Below are positions 38,760-51,908 of a stretch of DNA of 64,000 nucleotides, one piece after another. Numbering within the stretch: the first letter of the stretch is position 1; the number at the start of each line of letters is the position of its first letter. The position numbers and the translations under genes were made by a program. The notes under the pieces are model-generated. The model searched no databases. It saw only the letters and a program-made list of their open reading frames with translations, and was not told the origin of the DNA. Source of the stretch: Ophioderma brevispina (lineage: Eukaryota; Echinodermata; Ophiuroidea; Amphilepidida; Ophiodermatidae); contig JAMKCH010088417.1 of the NCBI GenBank assembly GCA_023653785.1, positions 62,001-126,000 of the forward strand, in the 5' to 3' direction.

Positions 38760-41708
38760 TGTACATACATATGCTACCAAAATTTGGAATATGCCTTCCT
38801 GTAGATGTACATGTTAGATGCAATAGTAACATGAGTATGGCCAGTTCAAAAACCTTGTTTCGTAAAACATGTCCGATTTTTAATGTAAATAATTATGCAT
38901 GTCTATATTTTTCATGTTAATATAATGCACTCATCTTTCAGCTGTATTTTATCTTGTATAATGTATAAGGTGGAAATTTCTGCGTACAGATATTTTCACC
39001 ATTTTAACAGTTCTGCCAAATGTGTGAGAATTTGATGCATTTTTATGTTCACTCGTGAAATTCGCGAAAATAAAAACCTAGTGAAAATTTCCACTTATTG
39101 TAACTGCAGGGCTTCATTGGAAACCAGTGCATTAGCATTGAAGCTTGAAAGAAAAAATAAAATACATGAAAGCAGTGTTCTATAATATACTCCACACATG
39201 GAGCATCCTGCCTTGACATGTACATGTAGGGTCTTCATTTACAATTCTGCCATCTCGTGACAAATTACTACACACCCATTTAAAAATCACTTTCTTTGCT
39301 GCTACGTACAATTTCCTTATTCAATACAAGTGGAGCAATTTTTGACCATAAAATCGTCGCATTTTGTTCCAAAATAACATAATGGACCATCACAAAATGA
39401 TGAAAGCCTGCCTTGACATGTATATGCACCATATTCTATCCCTGCTTCTCATAATGACCAAAAATGCTAATCCACTCAATGTCATTCTGTTGCCAAGCAA
39501 CACAACTACCTTACCATTTTGACTATAATTTTATCAATCCTGCCTTGATAAAAAACGTCACCATTCTTTTGCATCAACGTGGTATTAAGCACCATATCAA
39601 TACCTATTGTTTTTGTAACAATTTGCTTTAAATTCTATTGCAAAACAACGGTCAATTTTGATAGCATCAATAGGGTGCGGTTTTTCCACACACGAGGGTG
39701 TGAATGGCAACAAAATTAACTACACTGCAAATTATGACTGCATGTGCTTTTTATACTGCACACTACACACACACAGTCACTGATGAGAATATGCCAGCAT
39801 GTATGTGTATATTACAGCGTGTACGAGTGCATGAGCTAGTATTATACATCAGAGCTGGGATATAGTAGTAGCGGTCGGGCAGGGCAGTAAGCAGAGGAGG
39901 CAGTCATCTTTTTATACACTTGCTGACGTCAGGCACTAACATGGCAGCCAACCGCAATGTTCTGGCAACGCAAGCAATACAACATGGGGGGAAGACCTTT
40001 TTAAGTACGGTCTTTCCCCACATTTGTATCATAGCCTCAGCAAAGGTCCCAAATATACCACTGAAAACCAAACGTCGGATATTGGGTGCGGGTTGTGGGG
40101 GAGGTGCCAGATTCCAAGTACCCAATTCAATAGAGAATCATGCAAGCATAACAGTAGGGGAGCACTTGAAACCAAAACAACCCACTGTCTGCCCGAATTG
40201 AAGAGTTCGGCCACTTAACACAAAATCAATAGCATCACAAAGAATTGGGTTTGTATGGTATTTAAAGTGACTTGTGTGTCACTTTAAATACCATACCTAT
40301 ATCTGTTCGCCACCTCCAAGTCCATGTTACTTTAAGAAGCTCTAAAAATTTAATTCTATTTCCTAAGAGTGATTGTGTGCTTAAATGTGTTTGTGTTATT
40401 TGCCTCACTGATATTTAATTATGCAAGCTGTTTCTTTTTTTATTTTATAGTTGATGTTAAGTACTTATCTCATAGTAATGACACAGGTATTGTAAAAGAT
40501 TGAACCAGTTTCGGCTTAAATAGTAATTACTCTATTTTGTTAAGCGCTTTGACCTTGTTGAGAAGGGCTATATCAAATGCCGTTTGGTATTGTTTGTATT
40601 CTTTAACTCATCTCTGACAATTTCAGCTTGCCACCCAGATAACACTGGAGCAAGTGTCCAGCTTCGGTCTTCTGGTCCACTTTTCAATTTAAGAAACTGC
40701 TCGAGTCTTGATTTTAAGAATGCAACAAAAAATAAACTGCTTGCTGAAAGATTTCTTTTCAATTCAAGACACTTTCCAATTTGCAGTGATGATCAAAAGC
40801 CTGAAACAGTAATGTTTTAAAATGGGTAAAAACCCATAAATTGACAGTGGCAGCTCTGCTTAGGATTCCTCTAAAGGGTCTACAAACACCCCTCAGTTAG
40901 CAAACCACCATTCATGCCCTATACGATAGGAGCAATCACAGTTCTAACTTCGAACTGAGTTAGCTTTTCAGAAATTATTTATCTTTGCACCTGTGTATGA
41001 AGGAAAATAAAATAATTAATATAGGGTTGATCAGAATCAGGGGTGATCAGAATCAGGGGTGATCAGACATCAGGGGTGATAAATTTGGTTTACTTTTTTC
41101 AGTTTTTTTCAGTGGATGATACGATCATTATAAAGGACATTTTTTTTGTTCAAAAATAATGCATGACGACTTCACAATTAGTTTTTTTTTTCAATTTCCT
41201 GGGAACTGTGTGAAAATTGCCTACTTGCGTATTGACACGTTAGCATATTTTCAAGATATAAATTAAATAGTTGGTTACAATAATGCCTGAATAATAGTTG
41301 GTTACTCTCTTTCTTGCTTTTTGCTTAAGCAAACCTTACTCATTACCCTAATGCAAACACTATTTCCATGGCGACGGCCTTGGTGATATTGTTACAATAG
41401 CAGCACAATAAAATTTCCAAATTGAGTGCTTTTGATATTCAGATTTTCTTAGGATAAAGGAGAGGGATGCTTGACAAAAAATTGAGCTGGTCGCTACAGA
41501 TATATGAGCAAACTTTGGGAGAAATGTTTTAAGAAATGAGCATATTAAATGTGATTCTCAAGGGGGGGCCAACCAAGAAATCCTAAATGTTAACATTTGA
41601 CATTGTGTTTAACACACAGTCACCAAAATCTTGACAAAATGTTTCAGGTACTAATTTTCCAGTTCACACTACCTAAATAATTGAACCGTGCGATATTGTT
41701 TGTTTTAG
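38760..41708. other. No gene supported between 38.8 and 41.7 kb
   Basis: AT-rich, with repeated TGCCTTGACATGTA fragments. A plus-strand frame beginning at a possible acceptor (CTGACAATTTCAG, 40626) runs about 63 codons to TAA at about 40818, with no recognised domain. A short tandem GGGGTGATCAGAATCA lies at 41025-41070. Confidence 0.5.
40254..40295. repeat. Perfect 18-bp palindrome
   Basis: TATGGTATTTAAAGTGAC, a 6-base loop TTGTGT, then GTCACTTTAAATACCATA. A perfect hairpin in either strand. Function unknown; it may be the remnant of a MITE. Confidence 0.9.
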
Positions 41709-44700
41709 GTCAACGTGGGAAACCGTAAAAGTATGTAAGAACAGTGGTGTTCTAAAGACTCGTAAGGAATGCTTGCTACCTTCTTCCGATTGTGATGTAA
41801 CAAATTGCATTGCTTTCGGCAGATGAGACAGGAACCTCCCATAAATATAATTCCCACATAATATATATTCATTTCGATCACCATGTATGACGACACCCCC
41901 CAAAGTGACGTCAACCAACAATCTCTTCCTCTTTTCGTCTTACCGTCGACAAGATAAACATCCTGCAGGGGGCGGGAACGGGCCGGGAATCAACACTCGG
42001 AGAAGGGTAAGAAGCATTCCTTACGAGTCTTTAGAACACACTGTCTTACATGACTCATACAGGAATTGCGTACCTTCAATCCGATGTTGATGTAAACAAA
42101 TTGCATTAACATCGCCAGATAGCAGGGTACTCGGGGCGGTGCAGGATGCAAACGTCACACCTGGATTGCGTGATCGAAAGTGAGTATGAATATGAATTGC
42201 AAAAAGCCATCAGCCGTAGTAAGAGCAGCGCCAAGGTACATTCCCAAATACACATGCATGAAACCTAAGGCACACCAATTACTAAGAGGACACTAATTTG
42301 CTGAGCCCCCTGAAAGAGTGGCTCCTGACCCCAAAAAAAAAAACTGGCCAGATAAGGACGTCGTACCTAGGAGACGTCACACGAAACCAGCACCACCTCG
42401 TGCACAACACAAGGCGCATAAGAGAGGTTTACTCCCAAGTATGACGGTCTACAAGGATCAGAGAAGCTCGAGCCATTAGAACCCAATCGCACCATTGGGC
42501 CCAGACGGGCCAAGAGGAAGGGCATCCCCGGTGAGCGGAGGACTGAGGAAGGGCTGAAAGAGCCCAAATCCGCAGACCCTCGACGGCCACTGTACTCTGC
42601 GAGAAAACCCGCCAGCGTAAGGACAGGAAGACTTGTGTCATCAACTGTTACCTATGCAGCCAGCCCACCATATTCCCAATTCACTTGAGCTCCAAGGGCA
42701 AGCGAGTGCGGGGAGCGGGAAACAGAGGAGAATCTTGCGAGGCCGACAAAAGCCCACTCCGATTCAACATTTCTAGATCGAAGCCTACCCCGGGGAGTAA
42801 GCTTCAGTAAAGTACAGCAACCCCAGTGTAGCAAGTATCTCCACCAGATGGAAAAAGGCCAACCAGAAGATTGACCCCATCCCGGGGGAACATCCCAATA
42901 GTTCATACTGATTGCCATTCATAGTTGAAAGTGAAAAAGCATCAGAAAGACTACTCGATGTCGCCGTGAGACGGACACTCAAACGATCAAGAAACCCATC
43001 AACGTTTGAAAGGGTGCTGACAAAGAATTCTCAGCAGGACACAAAAATGTTGGAGAGAGAGTACCCGATCAAACAGAACCAGCTCCACATTTACTCAAGG
43101 CCCTACTAAAACAACTGGACATTGAGGCAGCCAGGAGGGTAAGAGAATCTAACAGATTTCCGAAAAACTCTAAGTCTAAAGAAATATCGCCGAGTAAAAG
43201 TGGCAGTGGCCACCGAATGCCTAGCCCCCAACAGCATTCCCTATCATACGAATGGACTAAGGGGGACGCAAACCGGCGAATGGGGAAATCCAATTAGGCT
43301 GACAAGAGGAAAAACACTAAGTGGATAAAGATCCCAGCTGGACCCTTAGAGCAACACATATCTCTAAGTGCCAATAGGATGCTTCCAAGGATAAAATAAA
43401 GAGTAATCCCGTGTGGCCCGTAGGCAAACTATCTTATCCTAGCAGGCTGGAAAATCACAAGAATAGAATTACGTGACAACGAAACCAGCCCAAGACACCC
43501 AAAAGGAGTCTCTCTTTTTATAAAAGGCGGAGAGGGATGGTACTAAATCCAGTCTGCCGCCCGATGCAGACCAAAGAGGGAATATTACTATATATAAACA
43601 TTGAAAGGTATATGATAAATAATAGTCTATCCCACCATGTACAGAAACGCTGCATCTGGCGGGAAGGACTAATTATCAACCGAAACATAGAGGTAAAATC
43701 ATATAATATAGTATAATCACACCTCCATGATCAGAGCAAAAAACCAATCCAGAAGCCATGATAGAGTGGAGTGAGCCCCCTTTCAACAATATAGATTAAT
43801 TGGACGCACAAGTGATCAAAATAAGTCCATGTCATTTGAAAATGCAAAGACTCATTATCAACCAAAACAATCCTTCCCATGCAGAAGAGATTGAAGAGGT
43901 TGCACCTGTTATTCAAAATAAAGGCAACCAAACCCGCCGCGGGCGGCCGGTTGAAGTGCCTATAATGGAGCTGGGAATCCCGGCTATAGCGTGAGAATAA
44001 AAGAACCCCGCGGGGAGGGATGGGCACAAAGCCGAACGAGCGAGAGGCACGGCGGCGCGTGCCACACACGCGTAGTAGAGATTAAAAGCCTACCGCATCC
44101 TGACACACTTCCGAAATAGAAAATATAAGCAGGGGCGGTAGACTTCGCCGAGTCTTCCGACACAGAAACTAAGCCAAAAAACGAAATTAATCGTCTAACA
44201 TTTCATCTAGGGTATCCATCGCCAAGATGGAGAGGGATACCCAAATCTCGATCGAAAAGCGATCAGAAGAGCGATGAATATGGCATAAATTACGGCGGCA
44301 TCCGGACACAAAATTTAGGCTACTGACGAATTATCGCCAATCGTATCAGTCAACGGTATTCATCGCAAACACGGGGCGAACGAATATCCCGAACTTCGAG
44401 TCAACCACGATGATCGAAGTAATGAATACAAGCGTATAAAACCGTGAGCAGGAACGGCCCCAGAGCAGCAGTCAGAGCAGCTCCCGTACCGGGAAAAATA
44501 TGGACTACATATCGTCGTTGAAACGCCGGCGAAAGACACAGGCACCGGCATTTATTGCTATAAGGAATTGAATCCAAAGCGCCATCGACATGAATGTCAA
44601 GACAATAGCAATAGTGATTCCATTTATAGTCCTACCAAAGGGGAACCGAAATAAGGAATCAGACGGGGAGGGTGCAGGTAGCAGGATAAGATCCGTACGC

Positions 44701-44960
44701 ACGCCCCGGGAGAAGGGGAGGGGGGAGAGACATCAATCCCAAACCGTTGGCACAACCCCTAGGGCTGGCTCAAAAGCATCGGTTGGCGTTGTGTTTTTAT
44801 TAAAAACACCGCATCCAAACTCGCGGACCCAGGAGGGGTCTGATCTCGGAAGACAACCGTGCGACTATCTAAGAGGCTGCAAACGCCTTCCATAAAGACG
44901 TAAGCCCCGAAAAACCGGATTGAATGGATGTGATGAAGTCGAGTCCCACACCGGAGAGAC
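41709..44960 (+). mobile_element. Unclassified degraded mobile element with a complex end
   Basis: The texture changes sharply here to more GC with coding-like runs on the plus strand. Examples are a Lys/Arg/Ser-rich stretch near 43.08-43.30 kb containing LLKALLKQLDIEAARR, and a frame near 43.87 kb with EEIEEVAPVIQNKGNQTRRG, both gag-like in composition. At its left edge, 41730-41783 is repeated inverted at 42004-42053 (shared AAAGACTCGTAAGGAATGCT), and 41784-41826 is repeated directly at 42070-42122 (shared CAAATTGCATT). No RT, transposase or recombinase motif was recognised, so the class is open and the right boundary is a guess. Confidence 0.4.
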
Positions 44961-45929
44961 AACTAAGGAAGTTGAAATCCCACAGTGGATCACTAACCAA
45001 GTCTCCGCCCATCATGTTGGTCGTGGCTGGGTTGTAAGTTGGGTGGGGTGGTGAGTATTTGGTGTTTGTAAGGGATGAAGCAGAGTTTTGTGTGCAAGTT
45101 TAGTGATTTGGCTTTTTTTTTAGGAAAGAGTGTTTTACAGATTTTTTTTTCAAAATAGGCCTTGGTTACAAAGGTCATTAGAGATCAAAGGGAAAATATA
45201 TAAACCCCATGGTTTTGTGCCAGTAGTTTCTTATTTGCCAAAGTTGATGATTCTAAGAACTATTTGCAGAAGAAATTGTTTTAAAAACAGGGTCACATAG
45301 GGTCAGAAGAGTTCATCTGTGCATTCCCTCCAAAGTCCTGTGAACCAGTGGTTGGTTAAAGTTAGGTTGTCACAGCATTTATTTGTAGAAGTGTTTATAG
45401 ATTTGACAACAACAATGGGGTCAAAGGTCATGCCAGATTAATTAGAGGTCAATTGACTTATAGTGCATGGGCCCTTGGGCCAGTGGTTCTTTTTAGCAAG
45501 TTGCGTAGCCTATACAACTTTTATTGGGAGAAATGTATCAAATTTCCAAAAAAAGGGTCAAAGTCAGGTAGGGGCATGAGTCAATATGTGTATACTGCCA
45601 GTGAATCCCGCCCAGTTCTTTTTAGGTTTGTGCGTCACAGAATTCAATTGCAGAAAGTTAAGAAAGTATCTCATATAAGGTTTTATTTGTTGAACGTATG
45701 TGATTTTTAATCAAATGGATCAAAGGGTCATTGGAGGTCCAAAGAGCACATGGGGTCATTAGAGATTCAAATGTCAGGTGGGTCACTAAATGTCAATCTG
45801 TGACATACCCGGCTGAGTCCTGGACCAGTTCTTTTCTGTATTTGTAGCATTTTGTTTTGCAGTGTTTTATAGATTTTAAAAAAACATTCAGCTTTGGACG
45901 CGAAGTGTCGTCTGCCGTCAGATTTGTTA

Positions 45930-46420
45930 ATGGGGACAAGGCATTTCCCATGAGGTCACAAGGTCAAACGAGGGTCATTAAGGTCCAAGAGGTCACCATG
46001 GTCACATGAGGTCACAAAGGTCACCAAGTCACATGAGGTCACCAAGGTCACATTGAGGTCCACCAAGTTCACATGAGGGCACCCATAGTCACATGAGTGT
46101 CACCAAGGTTAACAGACCAGGACACCAAGTTCACATGAGGTTCACCAAGTCACATGAGGTCACCCAAGGTCCATGATATGCTCACTATCCAGTGTCTTCA
46201 CATGAGGTCACCAAGGTCACAATTAGGTCACCCAGGTCACCGAGGGCAAGGCATTGTGTCACCAAGGTTACTAGGGTCACATGAGGTCATTGAGGCACAT
46301 GAGGTCACCAAGGTCAACATTAGGGTCACAAATTTCACATGAGGTCACCCAGGTCACATGTCACCAGGTCACATGATGTCACTAGGTCATCAAGGCCACC
46401 AAGGGAGGCATGAAGGTCAC
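45930..46420. repeat. AGGTCA-rich degenerate minisatellite
   Basis: Dozens of AGGTCAC/GGTCACATG units in one orientation, with a typical period of 18-20 bp (GGTCACATGAGGTCACCAA) and many single-base variants. Each unit holds the AGGTCA hexamer of nuclear-receptor half-sites, but the array looks like a simple expansion. Confidence 0.85.
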
Positions 46421-46960
46421 CCCAACCCCACACATCCACCATTTCCCATATACCACCCTTCCATCCCCAATTACACCCCTGGATGCTGATACACCCTTCC
46501 CCCGATACACCTGTCCCCTCCCCAGACACAGGGCGCCTCCGATCACCCTCCGACGCAAACCCAACCCTTCCCCCTACCATAAATCCCACTCCCCAACACC
46601 CTGGCACATCCCCAACAACCACCCACAACCCCCAAAACACCACCCCATCCCCAACACGCCAACCACATCTGGCCTCCCGCAAACACGCCAATCCCTCCAC
46701 AAATCCACCCCCTCCCAAACAGCCCAACAAACCACCAAAGAAACCAAACAGCCCAACCACGCCAAAAAAAAACAACCCAGCGAAAAAAAAAAAACCCTTT
46801 CCAACACCATACCCCTCCCCAACAACCCCCTCCCCCACTACCCCCTCCCCAACCACCCCCTCCCCAAGCAATCATGACCCCACCTCCCCAAATGATGCCC
46901 TTCACACCCGGCCGATCCAAAATTCTCCCCACCCGGCCACCGTAAACATTTGACCAAACA
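46421..46960. repeat. C-rich low-complexity tract
   Basis: The plus strand is almost free of G over about 500 bp, with CCCC, ACC and AACC runs and an A-rich island at 46770-46800. The strong C/G strand skew produces long Pro/Thr/Ser frames on one strand and Gly/Trp frames on the other, which I do not regard as genes. Confidence 0.85.
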
Positions 46961-47042
46961 GCAGTAGGTACACACTCACACACAACGCTACCTCAGAAAC
47001 TCAAGAGAGAATACACCAAAGAAATGATGCCCCCTCCCTTGC

Positions 47043-47120
47043 ACACGACACGAATCGAACATGGCCTTGGTGATTGAACGTTTATCCAATCATATGCCTC
47101 TATTCGGCTAAGCCTCCTAT
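47043..47120 (-). repeat. tRNA-like SINE head
   Basis: On the minus strand, GGCTTAGCCGAATAGAGGC (A-box) and GTTCGATTCG (B-box) are about 40 bp apart. Not foldable as a full tRNA by eye. Confidence 0.5.
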
Positions 47121-47129
47121 TGTGCAGAC

Positions 47130-48407
47130 CCGGGACCAAGGAAGATCAATATGCGGTCGGACCCATTCGTTGTGAGAAATGGCCGATGGTATTTTATGAC
47201 TGTTTTGTTAATCGTCCTGTGTTTGCTGGGTTTGGACGGTGATCATTTTACTTCTAAAATTTAACAATTTTACGTAGGAATCATTGTGGAATACACACAA
47301 GCATGGTAAACTAGGACCCTCAACTCTAAAAGGTAAAATATTACAGGTTTCTAGGCTCGTTTTGAAACGGTTTTTGCAAAATTTTGCCCTTTCAATTCTT
47401 CCGAAAGGCATCTTTTTCATTTCTTTCCACTAAAATGAACCCTCAGAGACAAGATAAGAATATATATTTACTGTAAAATAATGATAATATTACGCGTATG
47501 ATTTTAAGGTGACGAAAAAAACGGGCGATATTTCACCACTCAATTCCATGTTTACACGCAGTACAGCGTGCTGTCTACGGGGTGCGCAACCTCACTTGTG
47601 CGGGACCTGCTGGCTGACTGGGCCGGGCTATCGGGCAGCTACACAGTGGCAATGAACCGGTGCAGTGCACACACTACCAATGGCTATATTCAACTTCATA
47701 AATGAGGCTTCCTTATGCAGCAAAATCCGATATCCGTACCTGACAAATCCGTACTTCAAACGCTCAACACAAAACCAGAGGTAGGCCTACCTAAACAATA
47801 TTGGGTCCACGAACTCCTTAGCTCTTTACAGCAGAATCGATAATTAATCGTTATTTTTGTTGACTTCCAAATTCAACCAGGGAACAAGATTTAACAGTAT
47901 CTTGCGGTATAGTACATCACAGCGATTACTGTAACCATTTTCACATGCGTTTCTCCACTCAGTTTGGAGCTTCAGTCGGGTTACGACTATTGCCAAAGCC
48001 TCGACAGCAAAGGAACATAACAACGGCCCCATAATGCAATGGGCACACAGCAACCAGCTCTGCCTATGTCCGATGATGTATAAGATGGCATAGCATTGTG
48101 GAGATGGCATGGATGGCAGAACAAAATTCAAGTTTGGTGCAATCAACCATGGCGGTGCCCTGTGGTGTCACAATTTGCTAAGTCAGTGTTGCCAGTAAAT
48201 CGAACCAAAAGTTCAAACAGTTGATTGCTCAGGGCATTCTCCGGGGAACTAAAAACAGCCAATTTTTCAGAACTTTGGAGCTCGCCCGTAACATCGCCAA
48301 TTAGCCGAATAGTCAGATAATGCGACACAAAGGTAATGTTGCAAAACATGGAAAAAAACAATTTCGGTACGGACAAGATTCCTCAGGGACAGCCACTCAA
48401 TTAATAG
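47130..48407. other. No gene seen; CpG-richer stretch near 47.5-47.7 kb
   Basis: Around 47560-47660 the composition rises in GC and CpG. That could mark a promoter, possibly of the Gbeta gene read to the left, but I see no initiator or first coding exon. Speculative. Confidence 0.25.
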
Positions 48408-48660
48408 TCTCCATCCCTCTTTGAGGAGGAAGACTAAAAAGAGGGATTTCCACTCGTTTGAGGAGTTAAACGAAGGACAACACTTTTGAGGAGTGAAATG
48501 AAAGACACACTAAAAATGAGTGGAAACCCCACTCTTTTTGGAGTGAATTTTACTCTTTTTGAGTGGACATTCGCTCTTTTCAATCATTTTGGAGAGGTTT
48601 ACGAGGAGTTTCACTCTTTTGGGAGTGAAATTTTCACTCGTTTAAATTTAGAGTGTGTGT
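48408..48660. repeat. GAGTG/CTCTTTT degenerate repeat
   Basis: Multiple copies of CACTCTTTTTGGAGTG, GAGGAGTGAAA and ACTCTTTTTGAGTGG in both orientations make a self-complementary block. Non-coding. Confidence 0.7.
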
Positions 48661-49619
48661 GATGTGGGGGGGGCCACATTAGTGTAGCTCTACAGCTTTT
48701 GTTGATGTAAAACTAGTCAATTCCACCTTAAAGCTGAAAACCGCATGATAACAATATTCCTACCTTTATAGTGCAAAATGGGATTTTGCCTATTTTTGTG
48801 GAATATGACGTGCCAATTTTGCAGACTTGCATATTTTATTAAATCATTTGATGCCATACTTGGGTTGTTCATACTGATGTTGGTATCATGGAAAGAAGAG
48901 GACCATAGTACCCACTGGTATCAAAATCATAAGCATGGGGATGGCAAAAAATCTTGGTAAAATACGGAACAAAGTATAATGGTGCCATTTTGAAATACAT
49001 GATACAAAGTGGATGAAAGAATCATTTTTTACTTCTACCAAATAGGAAAATCTTTATATAATCTTGACTAGCTAAATGGAGACGTGTCACCATCATTAAA
49101 TTTATATGAAACCACCACTAAAATTACTGTGAAAATGTAACAATAAACATTGCCCGTCCACAATGGCGGCCATTTTTGAAAAACAAAATGGCTGCAGCTT
49201 AATGTCCTCCTCTAAATCTAGCTTTATGCTTTCCAGAGAGTTGAAGGTGTTTACAAACATGAAGTGTTGGCACAAAAAACTAAGCTTCTAGCACATTCAC
49301 AACCGGATTATGATTCGAAAAGATACCAAAAGGCAGCCATTTTTTTTTGAAAAACCACAGATAGGCCACCATCTGCCACCCTGGAATCTCATCAAAACTG
49401 TTTTGTCTCTGGACCTTAACGTATCTAAATAGGTGTGATGCTTTATCATTGAAATCCCACGGGATTCCAACAGTCCCCGTGATACAAACCTGACACCACA
49501 TTCCTCATGGAGAGTCATTGGAGGTAGGCCTTCAACAGAAGGTATTTCATGAGCAGCCCGCATATCATATTAGCTTAATTAGCTAAACATTCAAACAGGA
49601 AAACAAAATAGGTGAAAAT

Positions 49620-49753
49620 CAGGGGAGATCCAGGATTTGAAAAACGTTAAAATTACCGGGGGGCTGAAGGCTGAAACTGTCCAAAATGGACTGATTTTAC
49701 AAATTTTGCAGAATTACAGAGAGAGGCAGTGCACCTCCCTGGATCCGCGCCTG
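49620..49753. mobile_element. hAT-like MITE, copy 2
   Basis: A 134-bp relative of the 8.6-kb copy: CAGGGGAGATCCAGGATTTG at one end, CCTGGATCCGCGCCTG at the other, and the same internal AAATTACCGGGGGGCTGAA. The central part is shortened. Confidence 0.75.
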
Positions 49754-50532
49754 AAAATAGGTATTCTCTAAGAACTTATAATATTTGTCAGCCACATCAC
49801 ATATTGACGTATTGCAAGGACGCCTTGGGTTTCTTCCTAATTGCAATTAATACAGTGTAAAAGAGCTTTTGTTATTTTTAATTCTGGGGTGTTACTCAAT
49901 ATCTCAAAAGCACGAAGTTAGTCTTACAAAAACGCGGGACATAAATGACAAAATAAAAACATAAGGCATACAACTATATGATAATAAAGCCACACTAGGC
50001 AGCCATTTACATTGCCAATGCAACTCCCATTATTATTGATATGGCCGACGATATGCAACAACACTAATGCCTAACCCTCCCAAAAAGAAAAAAAATGCAG
50101 CAGATAAGTTTTGTATCCGGATGTGTGACGCATGAATGACGTTTGATCCACTATACAAAATCCCACCATGGCTAAGCCAGGGGGATAAAAAATCAACACT
50201 AGGTACCTTAAAACCGGCATGTTTACTCTTTTCAAGAGGTCATAGAATGGCAGGATTACCAAATTTTTTGCACAATGCCGATGTTAAAAATTGTCTTGTT
50301 CTCTCAACTTTTTACTTGCAGGTTATTTTACTAGCAAGACTTCCATAAATTAATCAAAAAACTGGAAAGCGTTCCACATGCTAATCCCTTTAAATCTACG
50401 CCAAAAAGATTATATCATTTAGTGGCCTAACACGTATAAACCCCTAACCCTAAGGCAAAATAAAAAATACTTTGTTGGCATGTGCAATTCAAGGGGGTAA
50501 TATGGAAACTCTTGCCAAAACTCATTACTTAC

Positions 50533-50602
50533 TGCATCTATTGGCATCTTTTCTCCGCAGTTCACTGCAGGTACAGTCACTTTGGACACTTACGAATGTG
50601 TT
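50533..50602 (-). CDS. TRAF-type zinc finger exon, with a one-base frame break
   Basis: The acceptor is TTTCCTCCAG and the donor GTAAGTAATG. The exon reads HIRKCP, then in a frame shifted by one base KVTVPAVNCGEKMPIDA. That order (His, Cys-Pro, then VP, NCG, MP) is the TRAF zinc-finger pattern HxxxCPxxxVPCxxCGxxMP. TRAF proteins link receptors to ubiquitin and NF-kB/MAPK signalling in the cytoplasm. One base appears to be missing in TGTCCAAAGTG near 50581. Which TRAF, or TRAF-finger-only protein, cannot be told from one exon. Confidence 0.55.
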
Positions 50603-51300
50603 CTGGAGGAAAGAAATAGACAAATTACAACAATTTCTAATCAAAATGTGATTTTTAAAAAAAAAACACCCACTATTCTTGTTAGATTCCAGATTTGCCA
50701 AACATTTACAGCACTATCAGTGATCCATGCAAAAACAGTAAACACCATTTGAATTTGTGGAGAAGCTTAAATGTGCTTGTTCCATCAAAGTGATCCCTTA
50801 TGTGTCTTCCCTGCCTTAAGGTGGCGACACAAAAATTGGTAAAATGTTCTTTTTTTAGCAGATCGGTTTATGCCTCCTTTTACCTGAAATAAAAATATTT
50901 TGACAACAATTAGGACAAATTTGAAAAAGCCCCCCTCATGATCGATTTTATCAAAAACTCAAATTTACGAAAAATGCTTTTGAAATTTCTTTCAACGTGA
51001 AAATTGGATTCTTGACCAAATTTACATCTATTTAGACACAATCATGGAAACTGGACATCTTCAGTGTCAAAAAAAGGGAGCCTATATTCGATGAATAATA
51101 TTTTTTGCGCCTCCGACTCTTCGATCCAAGCAATTTTTCAGCGGCACCACCTCAATTTAGACCGATTGCATCCAAATTAGCTAAGCTTAAGTTGATTGAA
51201 AGATCACTTTTATAGCCACCCATATGTATAGACAAAACTTCCAACATTGGCATTTAAATAAAAGTTGAATCCTGGTTTATGTCTCTTCCCTGCCAAGGTA

Positions 51301-51392
51301 TTCCCCCTCAGAAGTAAGAGGGGGGTACACTAGCGACCGATACCTACCCTCCGCGACCTTACTGTTGCACAAAGGTCTCATTGGGCCCGACC
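51301..51392. repeat. DIRS right inverted terminal repeat
   Basis: Reverse complement of 58097-58147 through the core GGTCGGGCCCAATGAGAC, a CA-rich gap, then GTAAGG and GGAGGGTAG. Outside the core (51301-51340) lies a distinct right extension with TACACTAGCGACCGATACC. Differing outer extensions around a shared core are typical of DIRS ends. Confidence 0.8.
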
Positions 51393-51590
51393 AGAAACCT
51401 CTAACCACATTAAAAATTGCGCTACCACGCAAAAATAGTCCGCCGATAGCGAGCACTACTTTTCGGGCATTAACGCCTCAGCGCGGTGAATCGCCGTCCT
51501 TAATCCAAATTGTTTCTCCAAATTGTGTACAAATGATATATATACCTCCCGAGACCTTCTTGTGGGTGAAAAACAATTGTGGGGAGGTCG

Positions 51591-51706
51591 TAAGGTCGCG
51601 GAGGGTAGGGTATCGATCGATAGTGTATCCCCCTCCACATTCTGAGAGGAACTGAACGAAACACTGCGCTCTCGATAGCTACCCTCCGCGACCTTACTTT
51701 TGCACA
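51591..51706. repeat. DIRS internal complementary region
   Basis: Two adjoining parts. 51591-51649 is complementary to the right end (shares AAGGTCGCGGAGGGTAGG, then TATCGATCGATAGTGTA). 51659-51706 is complementary to the left end at 58.13-58.17 kb (CTCGATAGCTACCCTCC against GGAGGGTAGCTATAGAG). In known DIRS elements this region templates completion of both ends during replication. Its position just inside the right repeat fits. Confidence 0.75.
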
Positions 51707-51908
51707 GTATCACACTGTAGATCTCAGGCGGTGGAAGAAGGGTACGGGGAGGTAGTAACCAGCGCTAGCATATCCCCGTCTCGCACCGAGAGACTTACCT
51801 AGAGCTTGATTGCGCTCACTTCTACTAGCACACAGTGCTGAAAGTAGCAACATCCCTCTCCGCACCAGAATGTCTCAAAGATAACTCTCTGAAAAGTGTT
51901 TGCGGAAC

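Noticed and set aside
46335..46983. Pro/Thr/Ser-rich and Gly/Trp-rich open frames of 146-178 codons
   Set aside because: Artefacts of the C-rich low-complexity tract and the AGGTCA array.
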